A DNA stretch of 64,000 bases from Girardinichthys multiradiatus (Eukaryota > Chordata > Actinopteri > Cyprinodontiformes > Goodeidae), in contig NC_061804.1 of the NCBI RefSeq assembly GCF_021462225.1, forward strand, positions 652,501 to 716,500. Direction: 5' to 3'. The notes beneath the pieces are model-generated. The model saw nothing but the letters and a program-made list of their open reading frames with translations. It was not told the DNA's origin and made no database searches. The position numbers were made by a program, and so were the translations under genes. This document shows, piece by piece, positions 31,809 through 42,700 of the stretch. Each line of letters starts with the position of its first letter. The first letter of the stretch is position 1.

Positions 31809-32410
31809 GGTGGATGACTGGGTGGATGGGTGGGTGGATGACAGGGTGGATGGGTGGATGTAGGGGTGGATGACTGGGTGGATTTAGGGATGGATGGGTG
31901 GGTGGATGGGTGGATGTAGGGGTGGATGACTGGGTGGATGTAGGGGTGGATGACTGGGTGGATGGGTGGGTGGGTGGATGTAGGGGTGGATGACTGGGTG
32001 GATGGGTGGGTGGATGACAGGGTGGATGGGTGGATGTAGGGGTGGATGACTGGGTGGATGGGTGGGTGGGTGGATGTAGGGGTGGATGACTGGGTGGATG
32101 GGTGGATGACTGGGTGGATGTAGGGGTGGATGACTGGGTGGATGGGTGGATGTAGGGGTGGATGACTGGGTGGATTTAGGGGTGGATGGGTGGGTGGATG
32201 GGTGGGTGGATGTAGGGGTGGATGACTGGGTGGATGGGTGGATGTAGGGGTGGATGACTGGGTGGATGGGTGGATGTAGGGGTGGATGACTGGGTGGATG
32301 ACTGGGTGGATGGGTGGGTGGATGTAGGGGTGGATGACTGGGTGGATTTAGGGGTGGATGGGTGGGTGGATTTAGGGGTGGATGACTGGGTGGATGTAGG
32401 GGTGGATGGC
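31808..32410 (+). repeat. GGATG-based minisatellite grown from a SINE tail
   Basis: About 600 bp of GGGTGGATGA-CT and GGGTGGATG-TAG units in variable higher-order combinations. It begins inside the 3' end of the SINE at 31600-31808. It ends about 160 bp beyond the sra1 stop codon. The minus-strand open frame at 32508-32176 (STPTSTHPS repeats) is a by-product. Confidence 0.9.
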
Positions 32411-32527
32411 TGATTGTAGAGTGAAGAGCTTTGGGGTCTCTGGGGACTTGATGAAGTGCTGTACAAGTTCACGCTTTTTACCATTTTAAAGGTTGCTGCT
32501 TTAGACATGGAGATATTATGGTTCTTC

Positions 32528-32533
32528 TTTAAT
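32528..32533 (-). terminator. sra1: Candidate sra1 polyadenylation signal (ATTAAA)
   Basis: The minus strand reads ATTAAA about 38 nt after the sra1 stop codon. It is the commonest variant signal. If used, the transcript would end before the minisatellite. No canonical AATAAA was noticed nearby. Confidence 0.3.
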
Positions 32534-32570
32534 TTTCAGACTTTAGTCCAGAAATCCCAGAGTTTGGGCT

Positions 32571-34819
32571 TTAAAGCTCTGGTTCAGGGTCCTGGGCTAA
32601 TTCTAGCTCCTGGTCTGGTTTTACAGAGTCCTCAACAGGTTCAGCAGACTCCTGGACTGGTCTTGTTAAGCTTTGAAGCGGTTTCAGGAGTTCTGGACTC
32701 AGATTTCTAGTTTCAGCGATAAGCCGTTTAACGCCGACCATCCACTGGCTGACCTCGGTCACATGATCAACCATCAGGGATCGATGGATCTCATCAGCTG
32801 AATCCCAGTTACCTGACTGGAGCTCTGGAAGAGAGACAGGTGTTCAGTCAGCTGTGCAGACAGATAGGTGCATAAAATGACGGAGAGAAGAGACAGGCTA
32901 CCTTGGGACAGTGTGTCCATGCGTCTGGTGACAGGTAGGCTTAGTTTACCTGACCTCCAACCATCTTCGAGGAGGCGGAGCCTCTTGGCTACTTCATTAC
33001 ACACCTGACCCTGCCGAAAGGATCCAGGAAGTTCAATGGTTATAAAAAGTTAATGTTAAAAACAAAGGAGCAGTACCAGCCCAAAGTGGCCAAATGCAGT
33101 ACTTCATGAAAACCTGACCCTGTTCCATAGTTCTCTGAAAACCCTCGGTTGATTTAAATTATTATTTCATCTTTCCTTTTGTCTGTGTCCCAAGCATTAT
33201 GATGCCGCCCCTGCAGGTAGAAACTCACTTTAACAGAGCTTCTACATGCATCGAGTGCCTGGTTCAGCACTGACATCACAGCCTCCATATCAGGCTCTGA
33301 TTGGCTGCTGTCTGCCGCTCTCTGACTTCTCATTTGTCCCACATGCATAGGAGGCGTTGCCATGGCGTTAGGTGGAGGTCGAGCTGTGAGATAATGTTAA
33401 AGCTGTCATTCAGCTGCGTTGAAAGGCTGAAACATTATGGTGGGCACTGAGATAGTTTTGACCCATACCTGGGAGAGGAGGCGGAGCTATTCCACACATA
33501 AGTGGGGCCATCGGTTTGGAGGATGGAGGGGCTGTGGGCAGCACTTCTGCACCTGGAGACCAACCAGATACAGATGCTTTAAATCATTGAGTTATTGGAC
33601 AGTAGGGCTTGCAGACATTCAGGTGACAGTCAGAACTCAGGTGTGCTGCAGCAGGTGTATCAGCAGTGTGAGTACCTGAGCTCGTCGATGCAACTGCTCT
33701 CTTGTTCAGGGGGTTCCTCTGGGGTCGGTGGGCCATCTGAAGCCCATACGAAAACTGAGGGGGGTCGTTCCAGCCCTGCTCCTGGTTGCCTTGGAAACAT
33801 ACGTAATCTAATTAAAGTGACAGGTCAGGGCAAATAGTAGATATTATAGACTAACATATAGTGATGTATTGAAACCTAAAAAGGTATTATTTTTATAGCA
33901 GCATCCTTTCTTTATTCAGAACATATCAATATCAAATCATTACTTTGGTAGTTAACTGAGACAGGAATATAAATGGTAAATGGACTGAACTTATCTAGCT
34001 TTTCCAGTCATACAGACCGCTTTACACTAGAGCGACATTCACCCAATTGCACTCACACATTCATACACCGATACGCAGATCGGTAGGCAACTTGAGGTTA
34101 AGTGCCTTGCCCAGGGGCACATTGACCTATGGCAGGAGGAAGCTGGAATCGAACCCACAACCTTCTGATTGCAAGACGACTACTCTTCCTAAACAAAATA
34201 AACAAAATACAACAATCTGATGGTTAATTGACTAAATAATAAAAGCAGATGTTAAAACCTCTGATATCACAGACTGATTCAATCCCCAAACTAACCACTG
34301 CTTCAACCAAGCAGGGGATAATTTACATATATATAAATTTACACATCAAATTTATTTCTTTGTTTATTTGATCGGGACAGTGCACATTAATGAACAATCA
34401 TATACAAATTGTAAATGTGCTAGATTGTAGCAAAACTGCTACATCTATAGTCCCTGTTTATAGGTTATAAACAACTGGTTTATGACTTAATCGGGATTTC
34501 AACAGAAATCAGAGTTCACTTATATTTATTACCCAAATGGTTGAAATTAGATGAATTAATTGTGTGCCGAATTTAACACGTCATACAGATCACCCATCAG
34601 CGCCATAATGGATCCGTATAAACTCAGTAGTTATTGCGTGACTGATCAGAGAACTTTAATTTCAGAGATTTTAAATGAGCTTTGTCTCTCTGACTGTTAG
34701 CAGACGGCTAACACAATCTAAGCTGTTTTAAACCCATCAGGAAGAGTTTGTTGATGTTCTTTCTGACTGTTAGGATCCTCTGAAAGTAACTCACCGGGTT
34801 TAATGTACATGTCCTCCAT
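32571..34819 (-). CDS. sra1: Steroid receptor RNA activator 1 (SRA1), complete
   Basis: SRA1 is known as a dual-function locus: its transcript acts as a coactivator RNA of nuclear receptors, and it also encodes the SRAP protein. Coding exons on the minus strand are 34819-34795, 33789-33676, 33552-33469, 33383-33229, 33004-32902 and 32824-32571. They join in frame to 244 codons plus stop, close to the human 236. The N-terminus [10 protein letters not shown] and [13 protein letters not shown] match the conserved SRAP start, aligning with the internal human Met of AELYVKPGN. A Pro-rich linker (exons 3-4) is followed by the helical C-terminal domain: [42 protein letters not shown] and GVKRLIAE. 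Splice sites are GT/AG throughout. The tail beyond GVKRLIAE is longer than in human and acidic. Exon 5 has two possible in-frame acceptors. Confidence 0.93.
33973..34190 (-). mobile_element. tRNA-headed SINE (family E) in sra1 intron 1
   Basis: The minus strand shows GGTTGTGGGTTCGATTCCAG (box B), GTGCCCCTGGGCAAGGCACT, TTGCCTACCGATCTGCG, and ends with AGTTCAGTCCATTTACCATT. The 5' head including box A is missing. It is in the sra1 orientation. The complete plus-strand relative is at 39926-40177. Confidence 0.8.
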
Positions 34820-34882
34820 GCTGGAGCCTGAAAACAGCTGATTCTTCCCGGTGTGGCTAAGCGAAGCTAACGGCTAGGCTAA

Positions 34883-35077
34883 CCGGAAGAGATCAACAGA
34901 ATAAAAGCTTCAGATAAACTTCGGTTAATCTTTAGATTTAAATAAATAAAATGTATTCTTAATTCCCTGAACTGAACACGAAGGCTTGCGTTTAGTTGCA
35001 AAGAACGAAAACGTTAATTTAGATAACTGTAATCATTGCTTCCGGTCAGAATGTCAAAACAAAAGCAGCTGACGTCA
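34883..35077 (-). promoter_or_regulatory. sra1: Putative sra1 promoter: ETS and CRE sites
   Basis: Upstream of the sra1 start codon are CCGGAAG (34883-34889), CTTCCGG (35039-35045) and a full palindromic CRE TGACGTCA (35070-35077). ETS plus CRE combinations are typical of CpG-type housekeeping promoters. The transcription start itself is not determined. Confidence 0.5.
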
Positions 35078-35089
35078 ACGTGGGAAACC

Positions 35090-35440
35090 GTTTTTATTTT
35101 ACACTCGTATTTCTCTTTTTTATTTTAACGTTACAATAAAGTCTTATGGATTCACCTTAAGTACAAAGGCATCACAATGAAACAATGTTACTGTGTGAAA
35201 GAGTCAGGTGGGCACAATAAGGTTTTCAACCACATTTTATCAATTAGTTTTTTACAGTTAATTATCTGTCTGTTGTGGCATTTATTTGAATGTTTTCCCA
35301 CCAAAGGAAGCTTGAAGAATCTAAATGTTAGTATATTACAGCTGAAGTAAAACAATACTGTTATATATTATTTTTATTTCAGTACGTTAGCAATCATGAA
35401 GTTTACAGCCAATTATTTTAAATACTTAAATCATTTTTAT
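35090..35440. other. AT-rich intergenic sequence between sra1 and apbb3
   Basis: No gene or named repeat is recognised. Confidence 0.4.
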
Positions 35441-35444
35441 CATG

Positions 35445-35610
35445 CATCTGTTTTCTATACCTGTTTTCCTTACAGGGTTACGGCCTCATTGAGTATGAGG
35501 GGTTCACCGTGGACGTTGCCTGTCCATTACAGGACAGTTAACCTAACACGCATATTTTTGCACTATGGGTGAAAGCTGGAGTACCAGCGAGTCCTGAAAA
35601 TATCATCCAG
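35445..35610 (-). mobile_element. Degenerate family A SINE-like fragment
   Basis: Weak but collinear similarity to 23600-23790: TTTTCTATACC, GGGTTCACCGTGGACGTTGCC, GTCCATTACAGGACA, TTAACCTAACA, and CACTATGGGTGAAAGCTGGA. Confidence 0.45.
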
Positions 35611-35730
35611 CGAGGGCAGGGGGGTCCGATGATTGTCTCAACAGTTCTGATCAAACGTCTGAGTCATTCCCTGTTTGTTTTTGTGCAGTTTTGTGTTAAC
35701 AGAATCAAAACTAGTAACTATATGTGGCTT

Positions 35731-36000
35731 ATCAGAATCAGAAAAGCTTTATTACCAAGTACGTTTTTGGACATACAAGGAATTTGTTTTGGCGTAGTCG
35801 GTGCAATATAATACAAATTAAACAGTATAAACATATCTACAATATAATATAAATATATGTGCACAGTTTTAAGTGAGTGAGAGTAAATGTAGAGCAGTAT
35901 AAGATGCCAGAGCGGTACAACAGTGCAGGTGATCATTGTGTAAGTAAAGCAGGAGTCCAAGCTGAGCGTTAATGTAACGCATAGTTTTCTGTTAGGATCT
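35731..36000 (+). repeat. Dispersed repeat, third copy (near-identical to 16557-16870)
   Basis: It shares AAAAGCTTTATTACCAAGTA, GGACATACAAGGAATTTG, GGCGTAGTCGGTGCAAT and TGCAGGTGATCATTGTG with 16586-16820. The sequence is nearly identical over about 250 bp. Confidence 0.7.
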
Positions 36001-36339
36001 AGTTATATTCTATCCCTCAGATTTTATGCTAATATTTACTTTGAAAAGGTAATGCTTTTACTTCCTGTTGCAATGGCTAGCTTTATCTGCAAACAAGTTT
36101 TCAAAAATTTCCGGGACACGTGGCCACCTTCACACACCTATTATTAGACAGTGTGACGTCAGAACAGAATCAAGTAGAATTGAAGTAATTATTTTACAGA
36201 GCAGAACATATTTAACCTTCTCTAGGTTTCAGTGCAGGATACATCTTTACTGCTGTTTAAAAGGAAAAAATATTGGGTAAGAACCTGAATGTTTAAAAAC
36301 TGGTTATAAAATGACCTTTATGCACATCCTCTTGTGGCT

Positions 36340-38110
36340 TCTTTTTGCCAACCAGACCACAAAAAGTGGTCCTCAACACAGGGATGCCGCAGGGATGCGT
36401 CCTCAGCCAACTCGTGTATTCTCTGTTAACTCATGATTGTACCACTGGGCACAATTCAAGCTCTATCTTTAAACGGACGATGTCACAACCATTGTGGACC
36501 TCATCACAAACAATGATAAGACCACCTATAGAGATCAGGTGAAAAAACTTGCCAGTTGGTGCTGGGAAAAAATCTCTGAATGTCAGTAAGACTAATGGTG
36601 GGGTCAGACCGAACGCAATTTTAGTGTCAGGGGCGTCTGGTTTTCATGCGAAGTCTATGGTATCTCGGGGCGTCGAGACATCCTGCGGTGCATTTCACGC
36701 GTCTGGCACTGTGAGTTAAGATGTGATACACGTGTCGAGCGATGCGCGTTTTGAGATTTCAAGCATTTGACGCGTGTTTCACACGTCCAAAGCGGCAGAC
36801 GCCATAGTTGAGAAATTGGCCTGTCAACCAATCAGAGAAGCTCAGTGACATATTATGTAGTGACATATTTTATCATAGGATGGAAGGACCATTTTACTAT
36901 TTACACAACAGCTTTCTGAATTACACGCAGGTGAAGTGCTGTAGTTAATAACATCCTAAACCAGCTGATCACACATAAAATCAGCTATTCGGACGCACAA
37001 ACATTTCCCCCAAAACACACAAACAAACCACCATGAAACAGTGTGTTTGGTTCTGAAATTTATTGACGGTCCTTAACCACAAACCAGCATCTGCAGGAGG
37101 AGGGAGCAGGCATCAGACTGTCTGCCTCAGATCAAACGGGAGGAAGTCCGCGGAGCACGAATATTCAATCTAAAACTAACTTTACTGCGGTCAAAAGTCC
37201 TCCATTTTGCACTTTAAAGTCCACGTCCTTATTATCGCCAGGGCTGAGACGAAAACTTTATCATAAAATTGGCACTTCTTCAGGCAAACTCTGGAGCTTC
37301 ACCAGTCCAGACAGCAGCGTCTCTCCTCGCTGCTTCTCCTGCCACCCCCACCCGAGTGGAGCAGAGCCGCAGATCCTAAAACGAGCCAGTGGAAAATGAC
37401 CATTATTGTTGCGGTTTGGGCCCGTCCTGTCATTATTCAGCAAATAAAGCCATGCCACTCTCTCGATTGCATCTGCCATTGTACACAAGAAATTGGCAAA
37501 GGAAAATAACCGAGGGTAGCTCTTCCCAACTCACGTCTGTCCACACTTTCCTCAGACGTGCCTCTAGAGCGTTTTTGAAGCGCGTCTAGAGCATCTGACT
37601 TCAAAGTGCCTTTTTGATGCTCAAATTGCATTCGGTCTGAATGCACCATAAGGACGTAGGAGTGGACTTCAGGAGACAGCAGGGACAAAGAACAACCCAA
37701 CATTGGCAATGATGAGGCAGAGAGGGTCAGCAGCTTTAAGTTCCTTGGTGCCTACATCAAAGCAGCTATATTTCCTGAGGAGCCTGAGGAGGTTTGTATG
37801 CATGAATACCACCATCATTGCCAACCTCTACAGGTGCACCATCGAGAGCCTGCTCACAGAGTGGTTTCTGCTCCTGTCACAACCTGAAGACACCACAGAG
37901 AGGTGTGCAGGGAATCGCTGGAAGCAGTCTCTCGTCTATCCAGGATATTTATTACAGCCAGTGTCAGCAAGCAGCATCATTAAGGACCACAGCCTGGCTG
38001 CACAAATACAAAGACTAAAAGACAAGTCTTCCCATCACGCCGTCAGGCTCCTCATTCAAAATAAACTGTTCAAGATCTTTGCTTTTGCCAGACTTATACC
38101 ATGTAAATGT
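36340..38110 (+). mobile_element. LINE reverse transcriptase fossil, interrupted by a DNA transposon
   Basis: 36355-36595 encodes VVLNTGMPQGCVLSQLVYSL (motif B region) and degenerate downstream RT sequence ending at NVSKTK. The frame resumes at 37649 (DVGVDFRRQQG), then YFLRSLRRF, NTTIIANLYRCTIESLLTEW, SIQDIYYSQCQQ and IIKDHS. The two halves belong to one copy split by the insertion at 36596-37648. The motif order matches a common teleost non-LTR family, also seen on the minus strand at 55374-56760. I do not assign a clade. Confidence 0.7.
36596..37648. mobile_element. Non-autonomous PIF/Harbinger-like DNA transposon, 1053 bp
   Basis: Imperfect terminal inverted repeats of about 28 bp: the left end starts TGGTGGGGTCAGACCGAACG, and the right end in reverse complement starts TGGTGCATTCAGACCGAATG. 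The element is flanked by TAA on both sides (36593-36595 and 37649-37651), the 3-bp TWA-type duplication of PIF/Harbinger elements. Removing it together with one TAA restores the reading order of the host LINE. No transposase frame is seen inside. Confidence 0.8.
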
Positions 38111-38550
38111 TTCCATTTTCATCTTTTGCGTGTGTAGTGAATGAAATGGTTCTTGTCCACAGCATTTTGTTGCATTGTTGGCTCCCTGTTAACCTGCATT
38201 TGGCAAATAAGACTCATAAACTAAGAAACTAATTATATTGAGGAAATATGCTTGAGTCCACCTTTTCATGCCTTTTTAGTTGTGGTTGTTCTATACCTTT
38301 TTGGATATGAAATGAGTTGGTCTCCTGCAGGATGTTACATATCGACTGATCCTCAGTTCCTCGCCATCAGAGGGACGTTTCCTTCCTAATTTTACCAAAG
38401 GAACATTTAAAGTCATTTTCTATACTCTGCTGTAGGGAAATAGTTTGGTTCAGGGTCAAAATCCATCATATTTAGTAGCAATCATCCGACCCAAAGAACG
38501 ATAAGAACCAAAATAAATGGGAAAATAGTCAACGTCTTCAGAAAATAACA
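38111..38550. other. Unassigned intergenic sequence
   Basis: No gene or named repeat is recognised. Confidence 0.35.
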
Positions 38551-38554
38551 AGAC

Positions 38555-38960
38555 AAGGCAAATTGATTTATAAAGCAAAATTCATACATCAGGCAATTGA
38601 AAGTGCTTTACACAAAAACAAAGGAGAAACATTATGAAAACAGAAGCCGCTTAAACACAGCATAAACAGAAACAAATGCTAAAATGTAATTTATTCTTCA
38701 CTCTCAGGCTTTAATCAGTCATCAGTGATCATTCGAACAGTTCATCAGTCCGATTCTTTGATCCAAAGCTGCAGTAAACAGTCATGTTTTCAGTCCGGAG
38801 TCAAAGGAACCAACGGTTTTCAGGCAGTTTTCCAGAGCTCAGGAGCAGAGAAGCTAAATGCTGTCTCATCTTGTTTAGTTCTGGTTCTGGGAACACTGAG
38901 TAAGCAGGTCTCTGAAGACCTGAGGGGTCTACATGGTTCATACCTTATTTTCAGATTTTC
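38555..38960 (-). mobile_element. LINE-like 3' end, antisense
   Basis: GACAAGGCAAATTGATTTAT and CAATTGAAAGTGCTTTACAC at the left edge are, in reverse complement, the typical 3' tail of fish L2/CR1-type LINEs (GTGCTATATAAATAAA-like). The remainder (AGGCAGTTTTCCAGAGCTCA, GAGCAGAGAAGCTAAATGC) is familiar 3'-UTR-like repeat sequence. Confidence 0.45.
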
Positions 38961-39399
38961 ATAAGCAAGAATCGTCAAAGTTAACATAAATAATTACTTG
39001 ATCACTTGTGTAAACTGGCCTACAGAATATATGAGTTTCAGTTTTTTAATTGAATGTTTTAAATAAAATATCCTTATGATGATAGTCCATCTGTATATGC
39101 AAGTGGTCTCTGATATTATCATTTTACTTAGTGTCATATTTAGTAGTTATTTCCCCTAGGAATGGTTTAATATGTGTTGATCTACCCTTTACTGCACTTC
39201 ATCAGGTCTAACACCTGAGCCAATCTGCAGCTGCTGAGATCCTGCAGGTGGTCTGGATGTTTTCCTGTTCGAGCTTCAGCCTCATTGTTGGAGATGTTCT
39301 CCACTCTACAGATGAATAAAGTCTTAATGTTTTTAACAGATTTCACTATCAGTGATCATACATGAGTAATATGTTCTTGTGCGATGGAGTGGTGTTATT

Positions 39400-39723
39400 T
39401 TTTACAGTGGAGGGTGAGTGAGGCAAAGAACCAGAGAGGGAGGGGAGTGATGACATCATCAGGAGGAGGGGAGGAGGAGGAGAAATACAGCATCCTTCAT
39501 CAGACGGAGAGGAGAGAGGCAAAGAGGAATCAGACAAAACGCTGGGACGCAGAATAAAACAAAGGAGAAGAAGAAACACCTATGGTGTCTGAGAGGAGGA
39601 CAGACGGAGGGACAAGAGACACCCACAGACACAGGAAGACAGAGGGAGAGAGAGAGGCTTTAACATCCGTCCTCTGGGCCTGAGCCGATCAGCTGACTGC
39701 AACTCACTGGGGAGGGTGGAGCC
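39400..39723 (+). promoter_or_regulatory. apbb3: Putative apbb3 promoter / 5' UTR, purine-rich
   Basis: The 320 bp before the apbb3 start codon are strongly GA-rich (GAGGAGGGGAGGAGGAGG, GGAGAGGAGAGAGG). A CRE/ATF-like TGACATCA lies at 39451-39458. The start codon context GGAGCCATGATGG is favourable at position -3 relative to either of the two adjacent ATGs. Confidence 0.4.
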
Positions 39724-39772
39724 ATGATGGGAAAGGATTACATGCTGGCCATCATCATCGTGAACTATGATG
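39724..39772 (+). CDS. apbb3: apbb3 exon 1 (N-terminus)
   Basis: Encodes [16 protein letters not shown] plus one base. Two consecutive ATGs start it. The second aligns with nothing obvious, and the human protein begins [10 protein letters not shown], so the first is preferred. The donor G|GTGAGA is followed within 8 bp by a CA microsatellite. Confidence 0.9.
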
Positions 39773-42700
39773 GTGAGATACACACACACACACACACACA
39801 CGCACACACAGCTTTACTAATGTCATAAAGTACGTTAGGTTTTTACAAAATGATCGCCCTATTGGTCATGAATAAATTAAACTAAATGTTTCTCAGTGTA
39901 AAACAGATCCTTAGACCTTCCATGCGACTGTGGCTCAGTAGGAAGAGTAGTCGTCTTGCAATCAGAAGGTTGTGGGTTCGATTCCAGCTTCCTCCTGCTG
40001 TATGTCGATGTGCCCCTGGGCAAGGCACTTAACCTCAAGTTGCCTACCGATCTGCGTATCGGTGTATGAATGTGTGAGCATTAGTGAGTGCGATTGGGTG
40101 AATGTGGCTCTAGTGTAAAGCTCTTTGAGCGGTCTGTATGACTGGAAAAGCTCTATATAAGTTCAGTCCATTTAGCATCCAGCAAAACCTCTCCTGAGAA
40201 AGTTCAATGCTCACGTCCAAACCTAAAGATTTGCTGCTACCACTTCCATATCTGTGCCATAAAAATCTGATATGGTGCTAGGAAAATGTTTTTAGCCCCT
40301 CACAGAGTCACTCTACTTTTCAGCTTTTTGTCACCCCTCAATATTTCATATCAATTGATTGTAATACCAGACTAAAAAAACATGGCAACATGAAGCTAAA
40401 AGATCTCTTACAGCAATTATGCTCTGATTTAAAACAGTTCAACAGATGAGAAACAAAATCACAAACAATGTCTATCAGTCTGGAAAGGGTTAAAATCACC
40501 ATCATCCACACATGGAGAAAACATGGAACAGTTGAGAACCTTCCCAGGAGAGGCTGACCTACCAACATTACTCCAAGAGCTTATCAACGACCCACCCAGG
40601 AGGTCACAAAGGAACCTGGAACATCTACAGCTCTGGAGACCTCTCGGCTTGTGACCAAAGCAGCTTCAGTTGGAGCTGCTGTGACTGTTTTCATCTGGTA
40701 GTTTGCTGTAGCTTTGGTATGTTAAGTTTGTGATTTATGTTGCCGGAGAGAACATGCTGGCTTTTTATCATCTGTAGGTTTGTTCTTCTAACAAGACATT
40801 TTTACAATAGAGGTCTGAATTAAAGCAAACAGTTGCAGCACGTCTCTCTGGACTGTAAATGTAAAACATGTATGTCGATTTTTTTCCACCTTAACCAGGT
40901 CAACGTTTGAAAACGACTTCAGCCTCAGAAATTCTTATTAAAGATTATTTTGAGATTTTTCAAATCATCAGTATTAGTATTGAAGTAAACATTTTAGGCT
41001 AAAATAATAAAATAATATTGACACGTGGAAAAAATACTGAATACCAGCATACAGCAGTATTGGTGGACATTTGTTTTCAGTTTGACCATACAATTAGAAA
41101 TGATTTAGTTTCCATCAGAGAACCAGCTGAAGAAGAAAAGCTGTGAACTCAGTTAACATGAGCGACCACTGAGAGTAAAACACCGGGGCCTTCAGGTACA
41201 CCAAGCTTCATTCCAGGAAGGTCCAATAAATATACTGAACCCTGTAAGAACAGAAAATAAGAGACGTATTGATGCAGGAAGGACATCTGAATGCTCACAC
41301 AATAATGTCTGGAATAAAATCATTTCAATGAGTGGATCTGTGGTTCCGACCCACTTTCTGCCCTCAACTAAAACCCTTCATATACTTTCAGTAAGGTTAG
41401 ACTTCAGCTTTCTGCTGATAGCTGAACTTTATAGTCAACATCTATCTTTTCACACATTCATATCAACTTTATTTCAACCTGAAAAGACTCACAAATGAGA
41501 GAAACACAGAGATGGCAATCAGAGGAGCTTGTTAGCTGATGTTTGTTTTCTTTTGGCGCTCGGACTTCGGTGGAAGACATGGATGCTGATAAAGACATGA
41601 GCTTGAATGAACATCTTAGGGTCAGAATTAGAGAAGTCTTCCCCCCAGGATCGTGATACTGGTGGTGGAGTGGAGGCCTGTGGAGATAAGGGAGTTGGAA
41701 GGAGCTTAAAGCCTGATTGTGGAGATGGGGTGGAGCAGGGTCGAGGCTCAGCTGAAGAGCAGCAGATTCTGCGTATGAAGGTCCTTTAAAGCGAAGCCTT
41801 GAGGGATGATTGGCTGAAGAGGAATGCGGACCAGAAGCTGATTGGTTGGAGCAGAGAATGTAGTGGAGTAGTTAGACAGAGCCAGAAGTAGAGGTGAGTC
41901 TTCCAAGTTGAATATTTGTCTAAACTCCATTTCCACTTAAATCTGATTTATAACTTTAATTAAAAAAAATAGATGGAAGGTTTTAAGAATGTATTTCTGA
42001 CGATCCCACGTTTTGGTGGTTTCACTACTGAAGGTGCAGAGATGAAGGTCACCTGGTGTACTCCTGTCTTTGCCTGTTCCTCCCTTCATGTGTCCTTGTT
42101 GGTCTGAAACGTTGTTTCTCTGAAGCTCTGCAGCTCTCAGGGCAGAAGCAGCTGATGCTGAAACTGTGTCAGTGATGCTCCTCAGAGCCTCTGGGTAAAA
42201 CCTGGCTGAATGGGACGTGTTTATTATTATATCCTTGATTTATAAAGCGCTTTACAAACCAAAGTACTGTACGAATTAATAAGAAAGAAGAAAAAATTTG
42301 GTAATAAAATCCATAAGGAATCAAATGTGAAGTGACAATTGAATCAATGAAATCAGCAATAAAATGCAGAAGAAACCAGGACTGGTCTAATGGTCCTTAA
42401 AAAGATGAGCCAGGTTAAAAAGATGAGTTTTTAAAAGAGATTTAAAATCATCTAAAGTTCCAGCAGAGCTCACGGAGAGAGGAAGGCTGTTCCAGAACCC
42501 AGGAGCTGCAGCTGAAAAAGCTCCTTTAGTCCTGAGCCAAGTCCTAGGAACACCGAAGAGCTTCTTGTCTTCAGATCTTAGAGGTCTGCTGGGGATGTGT
42601 GAATGTAAAAGCTCCTTAAGGTGAGGAGGTGCCAGATCAGTTAGACATGTAAAAACTAAAAGCAAAATCTTCAAAACAATTCTAAAATAAACAGGCAGCC

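Noticed and set aside
32176..32508. Ser/Thr/Pro repeat protein on the minus strand
   Set aside because: It is the translation of the GGATG minisatellite beyond sra1.
39931..39990. A tRNA gene, because box A and box B are both well conserved
   Set aside because: The sequence continues into a SINE body shared with 33973-34190, and no tRNA cloverleaf with a proper acceptor stem was recognised.
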